A program made the position numbers and the translations under genes. A DNA stretch of 64,000 bases, from assembly GCF_009746585.1 (NCBI RefSeq), contig NZ_WRPO01000010.1, positions 62,001-126,000 of the forward strand. The letters run 5' to 3'. The DNA comes from Novosphingobium aquimarinum. GTDB taxonomy: Bacteria > Pseudomonadota > Alphaproteobacteria > Sphingomonadales > Sphingomonadaceae. The notes beneath the pieces are model-generated. The model searched no databases and was not told where the DNA came from. It saw nothing but the letters and a program-made list of their open reading frames with translations. Shown piece by piece: positions 45,120 to 53,384 of the stretch (position 1 is its first letter; every line of letters starts with the position of its first letter).

Positions 45120-46087
45120 TCCTCTACGACCCTCCCAGCGCCGCACAGTCGATCCCGGTCGTCGACCTCGAAGGTAGCTTTACGCACGCCCAAGCGCGCA
45201 GCCGCGTCGCCGACGCCATCCATCACGCGTGCCGGGAAACCGGTTTCTTCTACGTGACGGGCCATGGCGTTCCCGAAGCGCTGGTCGAGGCCCAGCTCGA
45301 TTGGACACGCCGCTTCTTCGACCAGGATCGAACCCGTAAGCTGGCGCTTTCGATCGATCGTTCGCCCTGTCGCCGCGGCTACGAAGGCTACGGCAGCCAG
45401 GTCCTCGATGAAGGATCGGCCGCGGACTTCAAGGAAAGCTTCATGATTGCGTGCGAGCTTGCGCCGGATCATCCCTGGGTCGTCGCCGGTCTGCCAATGC
45501 AGGGCCCCAACCAATGGCCCGACGCGTTGCCCGGTTTCCGCGAACAGATGAGCGCCTGGCAGGACGAGATGGTCCGCCTGGGGCGGCACCTCATGGGCTG
45601 TCTGGCGCAGTCGGTGGACCTCCCCTTCGATTGGTTCGCCGATGGGCTGGGCGAACCTCAGTGCGGGGTGCGGCTGCTGCGCTATCCGCCCCAGCCCGCA
45701 GACGTGGAAGGCAATCTGCTGGGCGCGGGGGCGCACAGCGACTGGGGCTCGATCACCATACTCCTGCAAGACGATCTCGGCGGTCTGGAAGTGCGCAATG
45801 CCGACGGTGACTGGATCCCGGCGACGCCGCTTGGCGGCAGCTTCGTGATCAACATCGGCCAGATGATGGAGCGCTTCACGGCCGGCATCTATCGCGCCAA
45901 CCTTCACCGTGTGCGCAACAATCACGCGCAACGCGCGCGGCATTCGGTGGCGAGCTTCTTTGAACTCGAACCCGACTATCGCATGGCGCGGGCGCCGACT
46001 TGCATCGGCGACACCCGCGATGACGTCCCACCGCCGACCGTCGGCGAGCACATCGAAGACATGGCCCGCGCGAGCTACGGCGCATGA
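45098..46087 (+). CDS. 2-oxoglutarate/Fe(II) oxygenase, isopenicillin-N-synthase-like
   Basis: This 329-residue protein has an N-terminal DIOX_N region (SIPVVDLEGSF, ETGFFYVTGHGVP) and a C-terminal 2OG-FeII oxygenase domain. Iron ligands are HSD in GAHSDWGSIT near residue 213 and His in NLHRVRNN near 270. The 2-oxoglutarate-binding RxS pair appears as RHSVASFF. ATG at 45098 overlaps the RutB-like gene by 22 bases; GTG at 45116, in a GTGA overlap, is an equally good start. It sits between the RutB-like and amidohydrolase genes in one operon. It probably hydroxylates a pathway intermediate, for example for N-dealkylation. The substrate is unknown. Confidence 0.87.
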   Translation: MGWRQGVILYDPPSAAQSIPVVDLEGSFTHAQARSRVADAIHHACRETGFFYVTGHGVPEALVEAQLDWTRRFFDQDRTRKLALSIDRSPCRRGYEGYGSQVLDEGSAADFKESFMIACELAPDHPWVVAGLPMQGPNQWPDALPGFREQMSAWQDEMVRLGRHLMGCLAQSVDLPFDWFADGLGEPQCGVRLLRYPPQPADVEGNLLGAGAHSDWGSITILLQDDLGGLEVRNADGDWIPATPLGGSFVINIGQMMERFTAGIYRANLHRVRNNHAQRARHSVASFFELEPDYRMARAPTCIGDTRDDVPPPTVGEHIEDMARASYGA

Positions 46088-47511
46088 GCGCGCACGGCCA
46101 ACCCGACGGCGAAGCGGCGACGCCGGTGACGGCGGACACGCTGATCCGTCACGCCTGGATCGTCACAATGGACGAGGAGCGGCGCATTTACCGTGACGGC
46201 GCGCTGGCGATCCGGGGCGACCGCATCGTCGCCGTCGGCCCGGACGCCGATGTCGCCGCCCACGTCGACGCCGCCGAGACGATCGACGGCAGCCGGTTCG
46301 TCCTCACGCCCGGTTTCGTCAATTGCCACGTCCACATCACCGGCGAACCGCTGACCCGCGGGTACATGCCCGATGACCTCGATTGGCGGACCAACGTGAT
46401 GGACTGGCTGATCCCCACCTACCTCGCGCAGACGCCCGAAGAGGAGCGACTATCGGCCCAGTTCGCTGCGCTCGAGATGCTCAGCACCGGCACGACATGC
46501 TTCATCGAGGCGGGCACGATCCTGGATCTCGACGCCGTTCACGATGGCCTGGCAGAGACAGGCATTCGTGGCCGTATCGGCCAATGGGTGCAGGACCGCG
46601 CGTTTGCGCCGGGCGAGGATCAGGCGGCAATGACCGCGGAGGCGATCGCCAAGCTGGAAGCGCAGCTGGAGCGGTATCCGGCACGCGACGACGCGCTCCT
46701 TTCCGCCTGCGCCAGCCTCGTCGGGCACAACACCGCTACCGACGACTTGTGGATTGCCGCCAGCAACCTGGCCAAGGAACATGGCGCGAGCCTCACTGCC
46801 CACATGAGCCCGGACCCGGCCGATCCCGAATTTTATCTCGAAACCTGCGGTCGCCGCCCCGTCGCGCATCTCGACGCACTCGGCGCATTGGGACCGCACT
46901 TGTCGCTGACTCACATGATCTTTGCCGACCTCGACGAGGTCGCGCTGCTGGCGCAAAGCGGCACCCACGTCACGCATTGCCCGATGACCGCGCTGAAAGG
47001 CGCTTACGGCGCCACTCATTCCGGTCTGTTTCCGGAGATGGCCGCGGCGGGCGTTCTGCTCCAGTTGGGCACAGACGGCAACAACAACGGCAACAGCGCC
47101 GACATGATGCGCGCGATGTACGTCACCGCCGGCCTGTTCAAGGACTCGCGGCGCGACGTCTCGCTGTTCTCCGCCTACGAAGTGCTCGAGTTTGCGACAC
47201 GCAACGGAGCCAAGGCTGCCCGTCTCGGTCACGCGATCGGCGCGCTCGAGCCCGGCAGGATGGCCGACATCGTCGCTCACGATCGCAACCGGCCCGAATG
47301 GACGCCGCTGCTCAATCCGATCAATCAGCTCATCTGGTCGGCAGACGGACGCGGCGTCCATTCGGTCTGGGTCGGCGGCCGGCGCGTGGTCGATGGCTAT
47401 CGCCACACCCTGATCGACGAAGAGCGGCTGCTGGCGCAAGTCGAAGCGGCCGCGCCGGGTCTTATCCAGCGGGCAGGCAAGACCGTCGAATGCCGGTGGC
47501 CCGTGCTGTGA
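46084..47511 (+). CDS. Amidohydrolase, TrzA/AtzB-like cyclic deaminase (paralogue)
   Basis: This 475-residue amidohydrolase-superfamily enzyme is of the N-heterocycle deaminase branch. Metal ligands are HVH in GFVNCHVHITG near residue 82, His in LTAHMSP near 240, His in SLTHM near 275 and Asp in LGTDGNNNGNSAD near 325. It is clearly paralogous to the enzyme at 31110-32480 over its whole length. The active-site loop after the Asp differs: GNNNGNSAD here against GADSHD there. That suggests a different ring or leaving group. The ATGA overlap with the oxygenase gene places it in the RutA/RutB operon. Deamination, dechlorination or dealkylamination of a ring is likely. Confidence 0.88.
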   Translation: MSAHGQPDGEAATPVTADTLIRHAWIVTMDEERRIYRDGALAIRGDRIVAVGPDADVAAHVDAAETIDGSRFVLTPGFVNCHVHITGEPLTRGYMPDDLDWRTNVMDWLIPTYLAQTPEEERLSAQFAALEMLSTGTTCFIEAGTILDLDAVHDGLAETGIRGRIGQWVQDRAFAPGEDQAAMTAEAIAKLEAQLERYPARDDALLSACASLVGHNTATDDLWIAASNLAKEHGASLTAHMSPDPADPEFYLETCGRRPVAHLDALGALGPHLSLTHMIFADLDEVALLAQSGTHVTHCPMTALKGAYGATHSGLFPEMAAAGVLLQLGTDGNNNGNSADMMRAMYVTAGLFKDSRRDVSLFSAYEVLEFATRNGAKAARLGHAIGALEPGRMADIVAHDRNRPEWTPLLNPINQLIWSADGRGVHSVWVGGRRVVDGYRHTLIDEERLLAQVEAAAPGLIQRAGKTVECRWPVL

Positions 47512-47554
47512 CGAAACGGGCGCCCGAACTGAGACTAGCGGAGCGAGCACGGTC

Positions 47555-48793
47555 ATGGTGAGCGAGCGTCTGAAATCCTTCGCCGTGCTGGCCATGCTCA
47601 GCCTGCTGTATTTCCTGCTGATGGCCGGCACTTTCAACTCGCTCGGCCTCGTCTTGCCGGCGATGGTCGAGGCTTTCGGCATGAGCTGGGCCCAGGCCGG
47701 CTTCGGCTTCACCTTGCTCGGGATCGCCTGCGGTATCATGAGCCTGGGGCCAGCGCTTCTCATCCGCCGGATCGGAGTGACGGGCACCCTGCTGCTTGGG
47801 ACCGCGCTCCTGGTCACGGGCTTTCTGGCCATGTACCTCGCGCAAAGCACTACCAGCTACTATGTCGGCACGACTCTTCTGGGGCTTGGCTTCTGCTTTT
47901 GCGGCACGGTACCCGGCGTCCATGTGCTGAGCAGCCTGTTCGCCAGGCGCTCGGCAGTGCTCGGCGTCTATTTCACCGTCGGCAGCCTCGGCTCGGTCGC
48001 AGGACCGCTGTTCTACTGGGCTGCGACCGATCTGGGCCTGGACTGGCGCGGCTACTGGCTGAGCTTCGCGTTCGGCTCGCTCGTCATCGGCGTGCTTGCC
48101 GCCCTCTCGACACGCGTGAGCCCCGGCACGACGTCATCCGCATCGGACGGTATGGAGGCGCCGGACCTGCCGACGGCGATTCATGGGTGGCTGGTGCGCC
48201 CTGCCCTCTCGACGGTCCAATTCTGGGTGATCGTGTTCGCCTACACCGCCTGCCTGGCGATCAACACGACCACTCACAGCTTCTCGTATCAGCATTTGCT
48301 CGAAAACGGCCTGAGCGCCGAAAAGGTTACTCAGCTCATCAGCTTGTCCGCGCTGATCGGCGCGGGCGGCGCGGCTCTGGCGGGGTGGATGGGCGAAATC
48401 TTCAGCCCGCGCAGCCTGACCATGCTGTCGCTGGGATGCCTTGCGATATCCGCGATCACACTGGGGATCGGACAAGGCGAGATTGTCCTTGGCATCTGGG
48501 TGCTGACGCTCGGCGTCGGCCTCGGCTTCAGCTACGTCGGCACCGCCATGCTGCTGCAGGAGTATTTCGGACAGCGCGCCAGTCTCGAACTCTATTCGAT
48601 CATGACCGCGATTTCGACCTCGGCCGCGATCGGCCCCGCGTTCGGGGGATACATGCGCGACATGTCGGGGAGTTTTGCCGGGACCTTCTATGTCCTTGCC
48701 GCCATCGCCCTCGCCCTGCTCGGCGCGGTGCTGGTCCTGCGCCCGCCGGCGCAAACGACCGAGCCGGCGTTGAAGCCTGCCCATCAGGCCTGA
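47555..48793 (+). CDS. MFS transporter
   Basis: This 412-residue protein has 12 hydrophobic segments, a typical MFS loop 2-3 region (LIRRIGVTGTLLLGTALLV) and a duplicated six-helix plan. It lies 43 bases after the amidohydrolase gene and is probably the last gene of the RutA/RutB operon. It is the third MFS gene of the island, and each one accompanies a set of hydrolases. It is a likely importer of the heterocyclic substrate or of an intermediate. Confidence 0.87.
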   Translation: MVSERLKSFAVLAMLSLLYFLLMAGTFNSLGLVLPAMVEAFGMSWAQAGFGFTLLGIACGIMSLGPALLIRRIGVTGTLLLGTALLVTGFLAMYLAQSTTSYYVGTTLLGLGFCFCGTVPGVHVLSSLFARRSAVLGVYFTVGSLGSVAGPLFYWAATDLGLDWRGYWLSFAFGSLVIGVLAALSTRVSPGTTSSASDGMEAPDLPTAIHGWLVRPALSTVQFWVIVFAYTACLAINTTTHSFSYQHLLENGLSAEKVTQLISLSALIGAGGAALAGWMGEIFSPRSLTMLSLGCLAISAITLGIGQGEIVLGIWVLTLGVGLGFSYVGTAMLLQEYFGQRASLELYSIMTAISTSAAIGPAFGGYMRDMSGSFAGTFYVLAAIALALLGAVLVLRPPAQTTEPALKPAHQA

Positions 48794-48926
48794 CCGCATG
48801 ATTTGCCCGGATTACTGATACACCGCTCGCCGAGGCCCTTCGAGACGTCACTTCGCAGATCTGAAACGGGCAGAACCGCCATCACCGCGCTGGTTTCACG
48901 CGCGAACACATGCTTTCCTCGGGGCC

Positions 48927-49364
48927 ATGGCCGAACCGACCCAGGAACAGATCGATCAGCTATCGCTCGCATTCGAACGCTTCACGCGCCGCTTCAAAGT
49001 GGCCGAGGCAGCGGCCGCGGCCAAGAACGCGCTGAACGCCCTGGACGCGCAGGCGCTCGTCTTCGTCAGCGAAAATGCAGGCTGCAATGCCGGCGAAATC
49101 GCCCGCTATCTCGATGTCGTGCCGACCACGATGTCTTCCGCGATCGAGCGGCTCGTACGCAAGGGTCTGATCGAGCGGCGCCGGCCCAAGGAAGACCGCC
49201 GATCCGTGGCGCTGACGGCGACCGATAAGGGCCTGCAAGCGGTCGATGACCACAAGGCGGGTTATCGCAACGCCTGCGCGGCGATGCTGCGGGCGCTCGA
49301 TAGCACGGAACGAAACGAGCTGATCCGACTTACGGAGAAAGTCGCAAATACGAACGTTGAATAA
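48927..49364 (+). CDS. MarR-family transcriptional regulator
   Basis: This 145-residue winged-helix protein has the MarR pattern: a dimerisation helix at the start, CNAGEIARYLDVVPTTMSSA as helix-turn-helix, and a wing LVRKGLIERRRPKEDRRSVA followed by LTATDKG. MarR proteins usually repress adjacent genes and release DNA on binding aromatic ligands. Its stop codon lies inside a 25-bp perfect palindrome, and the molybdenum hydroxylase operon starts 70 bases downstream. It is therefore the probable repressor of that operon. The chosen start is ATG at 48927. Confidence 0.92.
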   Translation: MAEPTQEQIDQLSLAFERFTRRFKVAEAAAAAKNALNALDAQALVFVSENAGCNAGEIARYLDVVPTTMSSAIERLVRKGLIERRRPKEDRRSVALTATDKGLQAVDDHKAGYRNACAAMLRALDSTERNELIRLTEKVANTNVE

Positions 49365-49383
49365 TACGAACTTCGTATTATTC
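49359..49383. promoter_or_regulatory. MarR operator, perfect palindrome
   Basis: GAATAATACGAA and TTCGTATTATTC are exact inverted copies around one base. The first arm contains the MarR stop codon. A further AATACGAA lies at 49347-49354, suggesting a second half-site. It ends 52 bases before the hydroxylase operon and has no T-run, so an operator is favoured over a terminator. Confidence 0.8.
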
Positions 49384-49434
49384 TTCGATATGCCGGCGCA
49401 GGTTTAGCGCACCGGCCTCAGCACGGAGGCGTTC

Positions 49435-49944
49435 ATGCCTATCTCGATCAACGGTGCCGACTATCCCCTGCCTGACGACCCCCGCGTCTCGCTGCTCGAC
49501 CTGTTGCGCGAGCGGGAAGGTTTGACCGGCACCAAGCTCGGCTGCAATCAGGGGGCTTGCGGCGCCTGCACGGTGCTGCTGGACGGAGAACGCGTCTTGT
49601 CCTGCCTGACGCTGGCGGTTCAGGCGGAGGGGCGCGAAGTGGTCACGATCGAAGGCCTGACCGGAGACGGCGAGGAGCTCCACCCGTTGCAGCAGGCCTT
49701 CATCGACCATGACGGCTTCCAATGCGGCTATTGCACGCCCGGCCAGATCTGTTCGGCCATCGCGATGGCGCAGGAACTGCGGCGTGGCGATCCCAGCCAT
49801 GTCACCGCCGATCTCGCCAGCGGCCCGAACGGCCCGACGCGCGAGGAAATCCGCGAGCGGATGAGCGGCAATCTGTGTCGCTGCGGCGCGCATAACGGGA
49901 TCGTCGAAGCGATCGAGGTCCTGCTGGCGGGAGAAGCGGCATGA
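49435..49944 (+). CDS. paoA: Molybdenum hydroxylase, [2Fe-2S] subunit (PaoA-like)
   Basis: This 169-residue subunit of the xanthine dehydrogenase/aldehyde oxidase family carries two [2Fe-2S] clusters. The first uses CNQGACGACTVLLDGERVLSC near residues 38-58, and the second CGYCTPGQ near 99 with NLCRCGAHNG near 145. Unlike E. coli PaoA it has no twin-arginine signal, so the complex should be cytoplasmic. The gene order small - FAD - molybdenum subunit with ATGA overlaps is that of PaoABC-type enzymes. Electrons pass from molybdenum through these clusters to FAD. The substrate may be an aldehyde or an N-heterocycle that is hydroxylated. Confidence 0.9.
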   Translation: MPISINGADYPLPDDPRVSLLDLLREREGLTGTKLGCNQGACGACTVLLDGERVLSCLTLAVQAEGREVVTIEGLTGDGEELHPLQQAFIDHDGFQCGYCTPGQICSAIAMAQELRRGDPSHVTADLASGPNGPTREEIRERMSGNLCRCGAHNGIVEAIEVLLAGEAA

Positions 49945-50930
49945 CGCCTTTCGCTTATCGGAGCGCAGCCAATTGCGCGGAAGCCTTGAGCCTGGGCACC
50001 GGCGGCGACGTCCGCTTCCTTGGCGGGGGAACCAACCTCGTGGATCTGCTGCGACAGAATGTCGAAAGCGCCGCGCAACTGGTCGATGTCAGCCGCCTTA
50101 GCGGTTCGATTGACGAAACCGATAACGGCAGCTTGCTCATCGGCGCTTCGGTGACGAACAGCGCACTCGCCGCCCATCCGCTGGTCCGTAGCCGCTATCC
50201 CATGCTGTCACGCGCCCTCCTGGCCGGCGCCTCGGCACAGATCCGCAACATGGCCACGGTCGGCGGCAACGTGATGCAGCGCACGCGCTGCGTCTACTTC
50301 TACGATGCCGACGGCGCTCGGTGCAACAAGCGCCAACCGGGCAGCGGCTGCGACGCGATCGGCGGGTTCAACCGCTATCACGCGATCCTCGGTGCCAGCC
50401 AGGATTGCATCGCCACCCATCCCTCGGACATGTGCGTCGCGCTGGTCGCGCTCGATGCTCTCGTGCATCTCGACGGACCCGACGGCCAGCGCACCATGCC
50501 GCTTGCCGGCTTTCATCAGCTTCCCGGCACGCACCCCGAAATCGAGACCGTGCTGCAACCTGGCGAACTGATCACCGCGATCGAACTGCCGCCCGCTACG
50601 ACGGCAACGACCAATTCCGAATATCGCAAGGTCCGCGACCGCTCCAGCTACGCCTTCGCGCTGATCGCGGTGGCAGGCGGATTGGAAGTGGTCGACGGCA
50701 AGGTGGCCGACGTCCGCATCGCGCTGGGCGGCGTGGCCGCAAAGCCATGGCGTGCCGAACGCGCGGAAGCAGCGCTGCGCGGCTCGCCCGCGACCCGCGC
50801 CAACTTCATGGCTGCAGCAGCGGAAGAACTGGCCCCCGCGCAGCCGCTGGACGGCAACGCATTCAAGATCGGGCTCGTGCAGCGGACCATCGCCGCCGTC
50901 CTCACATCGCTGGCGGGAGACCAAGCATGA
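49941..50930 (+). CDS. paoB: Molybdenum hydroxylase, FAD subunit with extra Fe-S loop (PaoB-like)
   Basis: This 329-residue FAD-binding subunit has FLGGGTNLVDLLR near residue 28 and NMATVGGNVMQRTRC near 105. It then has an insertion with four well-placed cysteines, in TRCVYFYD, ARCNKRQPGSGC and SQDCIA, matching the [4Fe-4S]-binding loop of E. coli PaoB. That loop is missing in ordinary xanthine dehydrogenase FAD subunits. The subunit passes electrons to an acceptor through FAD. The start overlaps the small-subunit stop by four bases. Confidence 0.9.
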   Translation: MTPFAYRSAANCAEALSLGTGGDVRFLGGGTNLVDLLRQNVESAAQLVDVSRLSGSIDETDNGSLLIGASVTNSALAAHPLVRSRYPMLSRALLAGASAQIRNMATVGGNVMQRTRCVYFYDADGARCNKRQPGSGCDAIGGFNRYHAILGASQDCIATHPSDMCVALVALDALVHLDGPDGQRTMPLAGFHQLPGTHPEIETVLQPGELITAIELPPATTATTNSEYRKVRDRSSYAFALIAVAGGLEVVDGKVADVRIALGGVAAKPWRAERAEAALRGSPATRANFMAAAAEELAPAQPLDGNAFKIGLVQRTIAAVLTSLAGDQA

Positions 50931-53245
50931 GCAAGCTGCAGAACGCCCTGGTCGGTGGCGTGCGAACCGTGCTCGAGCATATCCCCGCGGCCTGGCTGCC
51001 CGGCGCCTCTCCCGATCATCTGGCAGAAAGGCGTGTCGCGCTGGGTACGCAACAGCCCCGGATCGACGGCCCGGAAAAAGTGCGCGGCATGGCGCGCTTC
51101 GCGGCCGAAGTGCCGATGGACGAGCTGCTCCATGCCGCTTTCGTCCATTCGACGATTGCGCGCGGCACCATTGTTGAGCTGGACATCGCGGCCGCCGAGG
51201 CCGCGCCCGGTGTTGGTTTGGTGATGACGCACCGCAACGCCCCGAAAATGAAAGTGCCGCCCTCGATCGGCCTCACCAGCATGAAGGCAGCCGGCAACCA
51301 CACTCTGCCGATCATGCAGGACGCGGAGATCCGCTGGAACGGTCAGGTCGTCGCGGTCATTCTGGCCGAGACTCGCGAGCAGGCCGACCACGCCGCATCC
51401 CTGGTGAACGTGCTCTACGACGCCGCCCCGTCACGCACCCGCTTCGAGGAAGGAAAGGCAAACGCCCGCACCCCGCACTCGATCCAGATGGATCAGAATC
51501 GGCTGGAAAAGGGCAATGCCACCAAGAAGCTGGCGCAAGCCGCAGTCTCGATCGATGCCACTTACAGTACACCGTGGGAAAGCCACAATCCGATCGAACC
51601 GCATGCCGCCACCATCGCCTGGGAAGGCGAAAAGCTGATCGTTCACGACGCGACTCAGATGATTCACGGCACGGTCGGCTCGCTGGCCAAGGTCTTCGGG
51701 ATCAAGGATGACGATGTCTTCGTCAGTTCCCCTTTCGTCGGCGGCGGCTTCGGTGCCAAGGGCTTGTGGGACCACCAGATCCTGGGGGCGGCGGCAGCCA
51801 AATTGACCGGCCGGCCGGTGCGCATCAGGCTGTCGCGCGAAAGCATGCACCGCCTGGTCGGCGGCAGGACGCAGACCGAGCAGCGGGTGGCGCTGGGCGC
51901 CGACGCCGATGGCAAGCTCAAGGCGCTGCTGCATCATGGCTATGCCACCAAACCGCGCCACAGCATCACTGACGAAGCGTTCAGCCAGACCGGCCGATCG
52001 CTTTATGCCTGCGAAAGCTTCGATGTGGTACAGCACTATGTCGATCTCGACTTGCTCGCCAATTCGTTCATGCGCGCACCCGGCGAGGCGCCCGGCACTT
52101 TCGCCATCGAATGCGCAATGGACGAGCTGGCCCATGCGCTGAACATGGACCCGGTCGAACTGCGCCGCCGCAATGTCGCGACCTGCGATCCCGTCAGCGG
52201 CGCGCCGCATTCGCAAAGCGACATGATGGCCGCGTATGACATGGGTGCCGAGCGCATCGGCTGGGACCGACGCTCACCCGAGCCGCGCACACGCTCCGAA
52301 GGCGAATGGCTGATCGGCATGGGGTGCGCGACCGGCACTTTCCCCTTCTTGCGCATGCCCGGCACCGCCGCGCGGATCACTGTCGATGCCACCGGGCACG
52401 CCCATGTCGCCAGTGCGGCGCACGAAATGGGCATGGGGACCGCGACCGTGCAGCGCCAGCATGCGGCGGATCGCCTTGGCTTGCCGCTCGACAGCGTGTC
52501 CGTGACGATCGGCGATTCCACCTTACCTTATGGCGCCCTTGCGGGCGGCTCATCACAGACGGCTTCGCTCGGCGCGGCGATCAGCGCGGCCAGCGACAAG
52601 CTCGCCGAGCAATTGTTGCGCCTCGCCGGCAACGACACCCCGCTGGCAGGGCTCAAGCCGGGGGAAGTCGAATTTGCCGATGGCGGGTTGCGCAAAATCG
52701 ACGATCCGTCGCGGCACGAAACGTTCGCGTCGATTCTCGGGCGGGCCAGCCAGGCGGAAGTGAGCGTCACGGGCGAGAGCAAGGCGCCGATGGAAATGCT
52801 CAAATTCTCGATGCACAGCACATCGGCCGTCTTCTGCGAGCTGCGAGTGAGCGAAGTGACCGGCGAGATCCGGATCGATCGGCTGGTCGGCGCCTTCGAT
52901 TGCGGCCGGATCCTCAATGCGCAGACCGCGACCAGCCAGTTCAAGGGCGGCATGATCATGGGACTGGGCATGGCCCTGACCGAAGAGACGCTGCTCGACG
53001 AGCGCAGTGGCCGGATCATGAGCACGTCGCTGGCCGAGTACCATGTGCCGGTCCATCTCGACGTGCCTGACATCGATGTCCTGTGGACCGACATTCCCGA
53101 TCCGCGCACGCCGATGGGCGCCCGCGGCATCGGCGAAATCGGCACGACAGGCGTGGCCGCGGCCGTTGCCAATGCCGTGTTCAACGCCACCGGCGTCCGC
53201 GTGCGCGATTTGCCGATCACGCTCGACAAGCTGGATCTTGGCTAG
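50927..53245 (+). CDS. paoC: Molybdenum hydroxylase, molybdopterin-binding subunit (PaoC-like)
   Basis: This 772-residue catalytic subunit has an N-terminal RIDGPEKVRGMARFA block, an aldehyde oxidase a/b hammerhead domain, and molybdopterin-binding blocks FVGGGFGAKGLWDHQ near residue 270 and NSFMRAPGEAPG near 380. The active-site Glu is in ARGIGEIGTTG near 730, equivalent to the PaoC KGVGELG motif. The start at 50927 overlaps the FAD subunit (ATGA); an upstream continuation of the frame belongs to that gene. No XdhC/PaoD-type cofactor chaperone is in the window. The reaction is hydroxylation at a carbon next to N or at an aldehyde. Control by the MarR palindrome is inferred. Confidence 0.92.
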   Translation: MSKLQNALVGGVRTVLEHIPAAWLPGASPDHLAERRVALGTQQPRIDGPEKVRGMARFAAEVPMDELLHAAFVHSTIARGTIVELDIAAAEAAPGVGLVMTHRNAPKMKVPPSIGLTSMKAAGNHTLPIMQDAEIRWNGQVVAVILAETREQADHAASLVNVLYDAAPSRTRFEEGKANARTPHSIQMDQNRLEKGNATKKLAQAAVSIDATYSTPWESHNPIEPHAATIAWEGEKLIVHDATQMIHGTVGSLAKVFGIKDDDVFVSSPFVGGGFGAKGLWDHQILGAAAAKLTGRPVRIRLSRESMHRLVGGRTQTEQRVALGADADGKLKALLHHGYATKPRHSITDEAFSQTGRSLYACESFDVVQHYVDLDLLANSFMRAPGEAPGTFAIECAMDELAHALNMDPVELRRRNVATCDPVSGAPHSQSDMMAAYDMGAERIGWDRRSPEPRTRSEGEWLIGMGCATGTFPFLRMPGTAARITVDATGHAHVASAAHEMGMGTATVQRQHAADRLGLPLDSVSVTIGDSTLPYGALAGGSSQTASLGAAISAASDKLAEQLLRLAGNDTPLAGLKPGEVEFADGGLRKIDDPSRHETFASILGRASQAEVSVTGESKAPMEMLKFSMHSTSAVFCELRVSEVTGEIRIDRLVGAFDCGRILNAQTATSQFKGGMIMGLGMALTEETLLDERSGRIMSTSLAEYHVPVHLDVPDIDVLWTDIPDPRTPMGARGIGEIGTTGVAAAVANAVFNATGVRVRDLPITLDKLDLG

Positions 53246-53384
53246 CGCGCGATCTCAGTCGAATGCATCGATTTGAGATTGCGCCGAGACAGCTTTTCCA
53301 ATTCGAGCGGCTGGCTGGGCTTGGCGACCAGTAGCGATGCGGACTGCGCCACTAGCCGCGTCAGTCTGACACGACCAAGCGGAA

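Noticed and set aside
49359..49383. MarR palindrome as a terminator
   Set aside because: It is AT-rich, has no loop of useful size and no T-run, and the position suits an operator.
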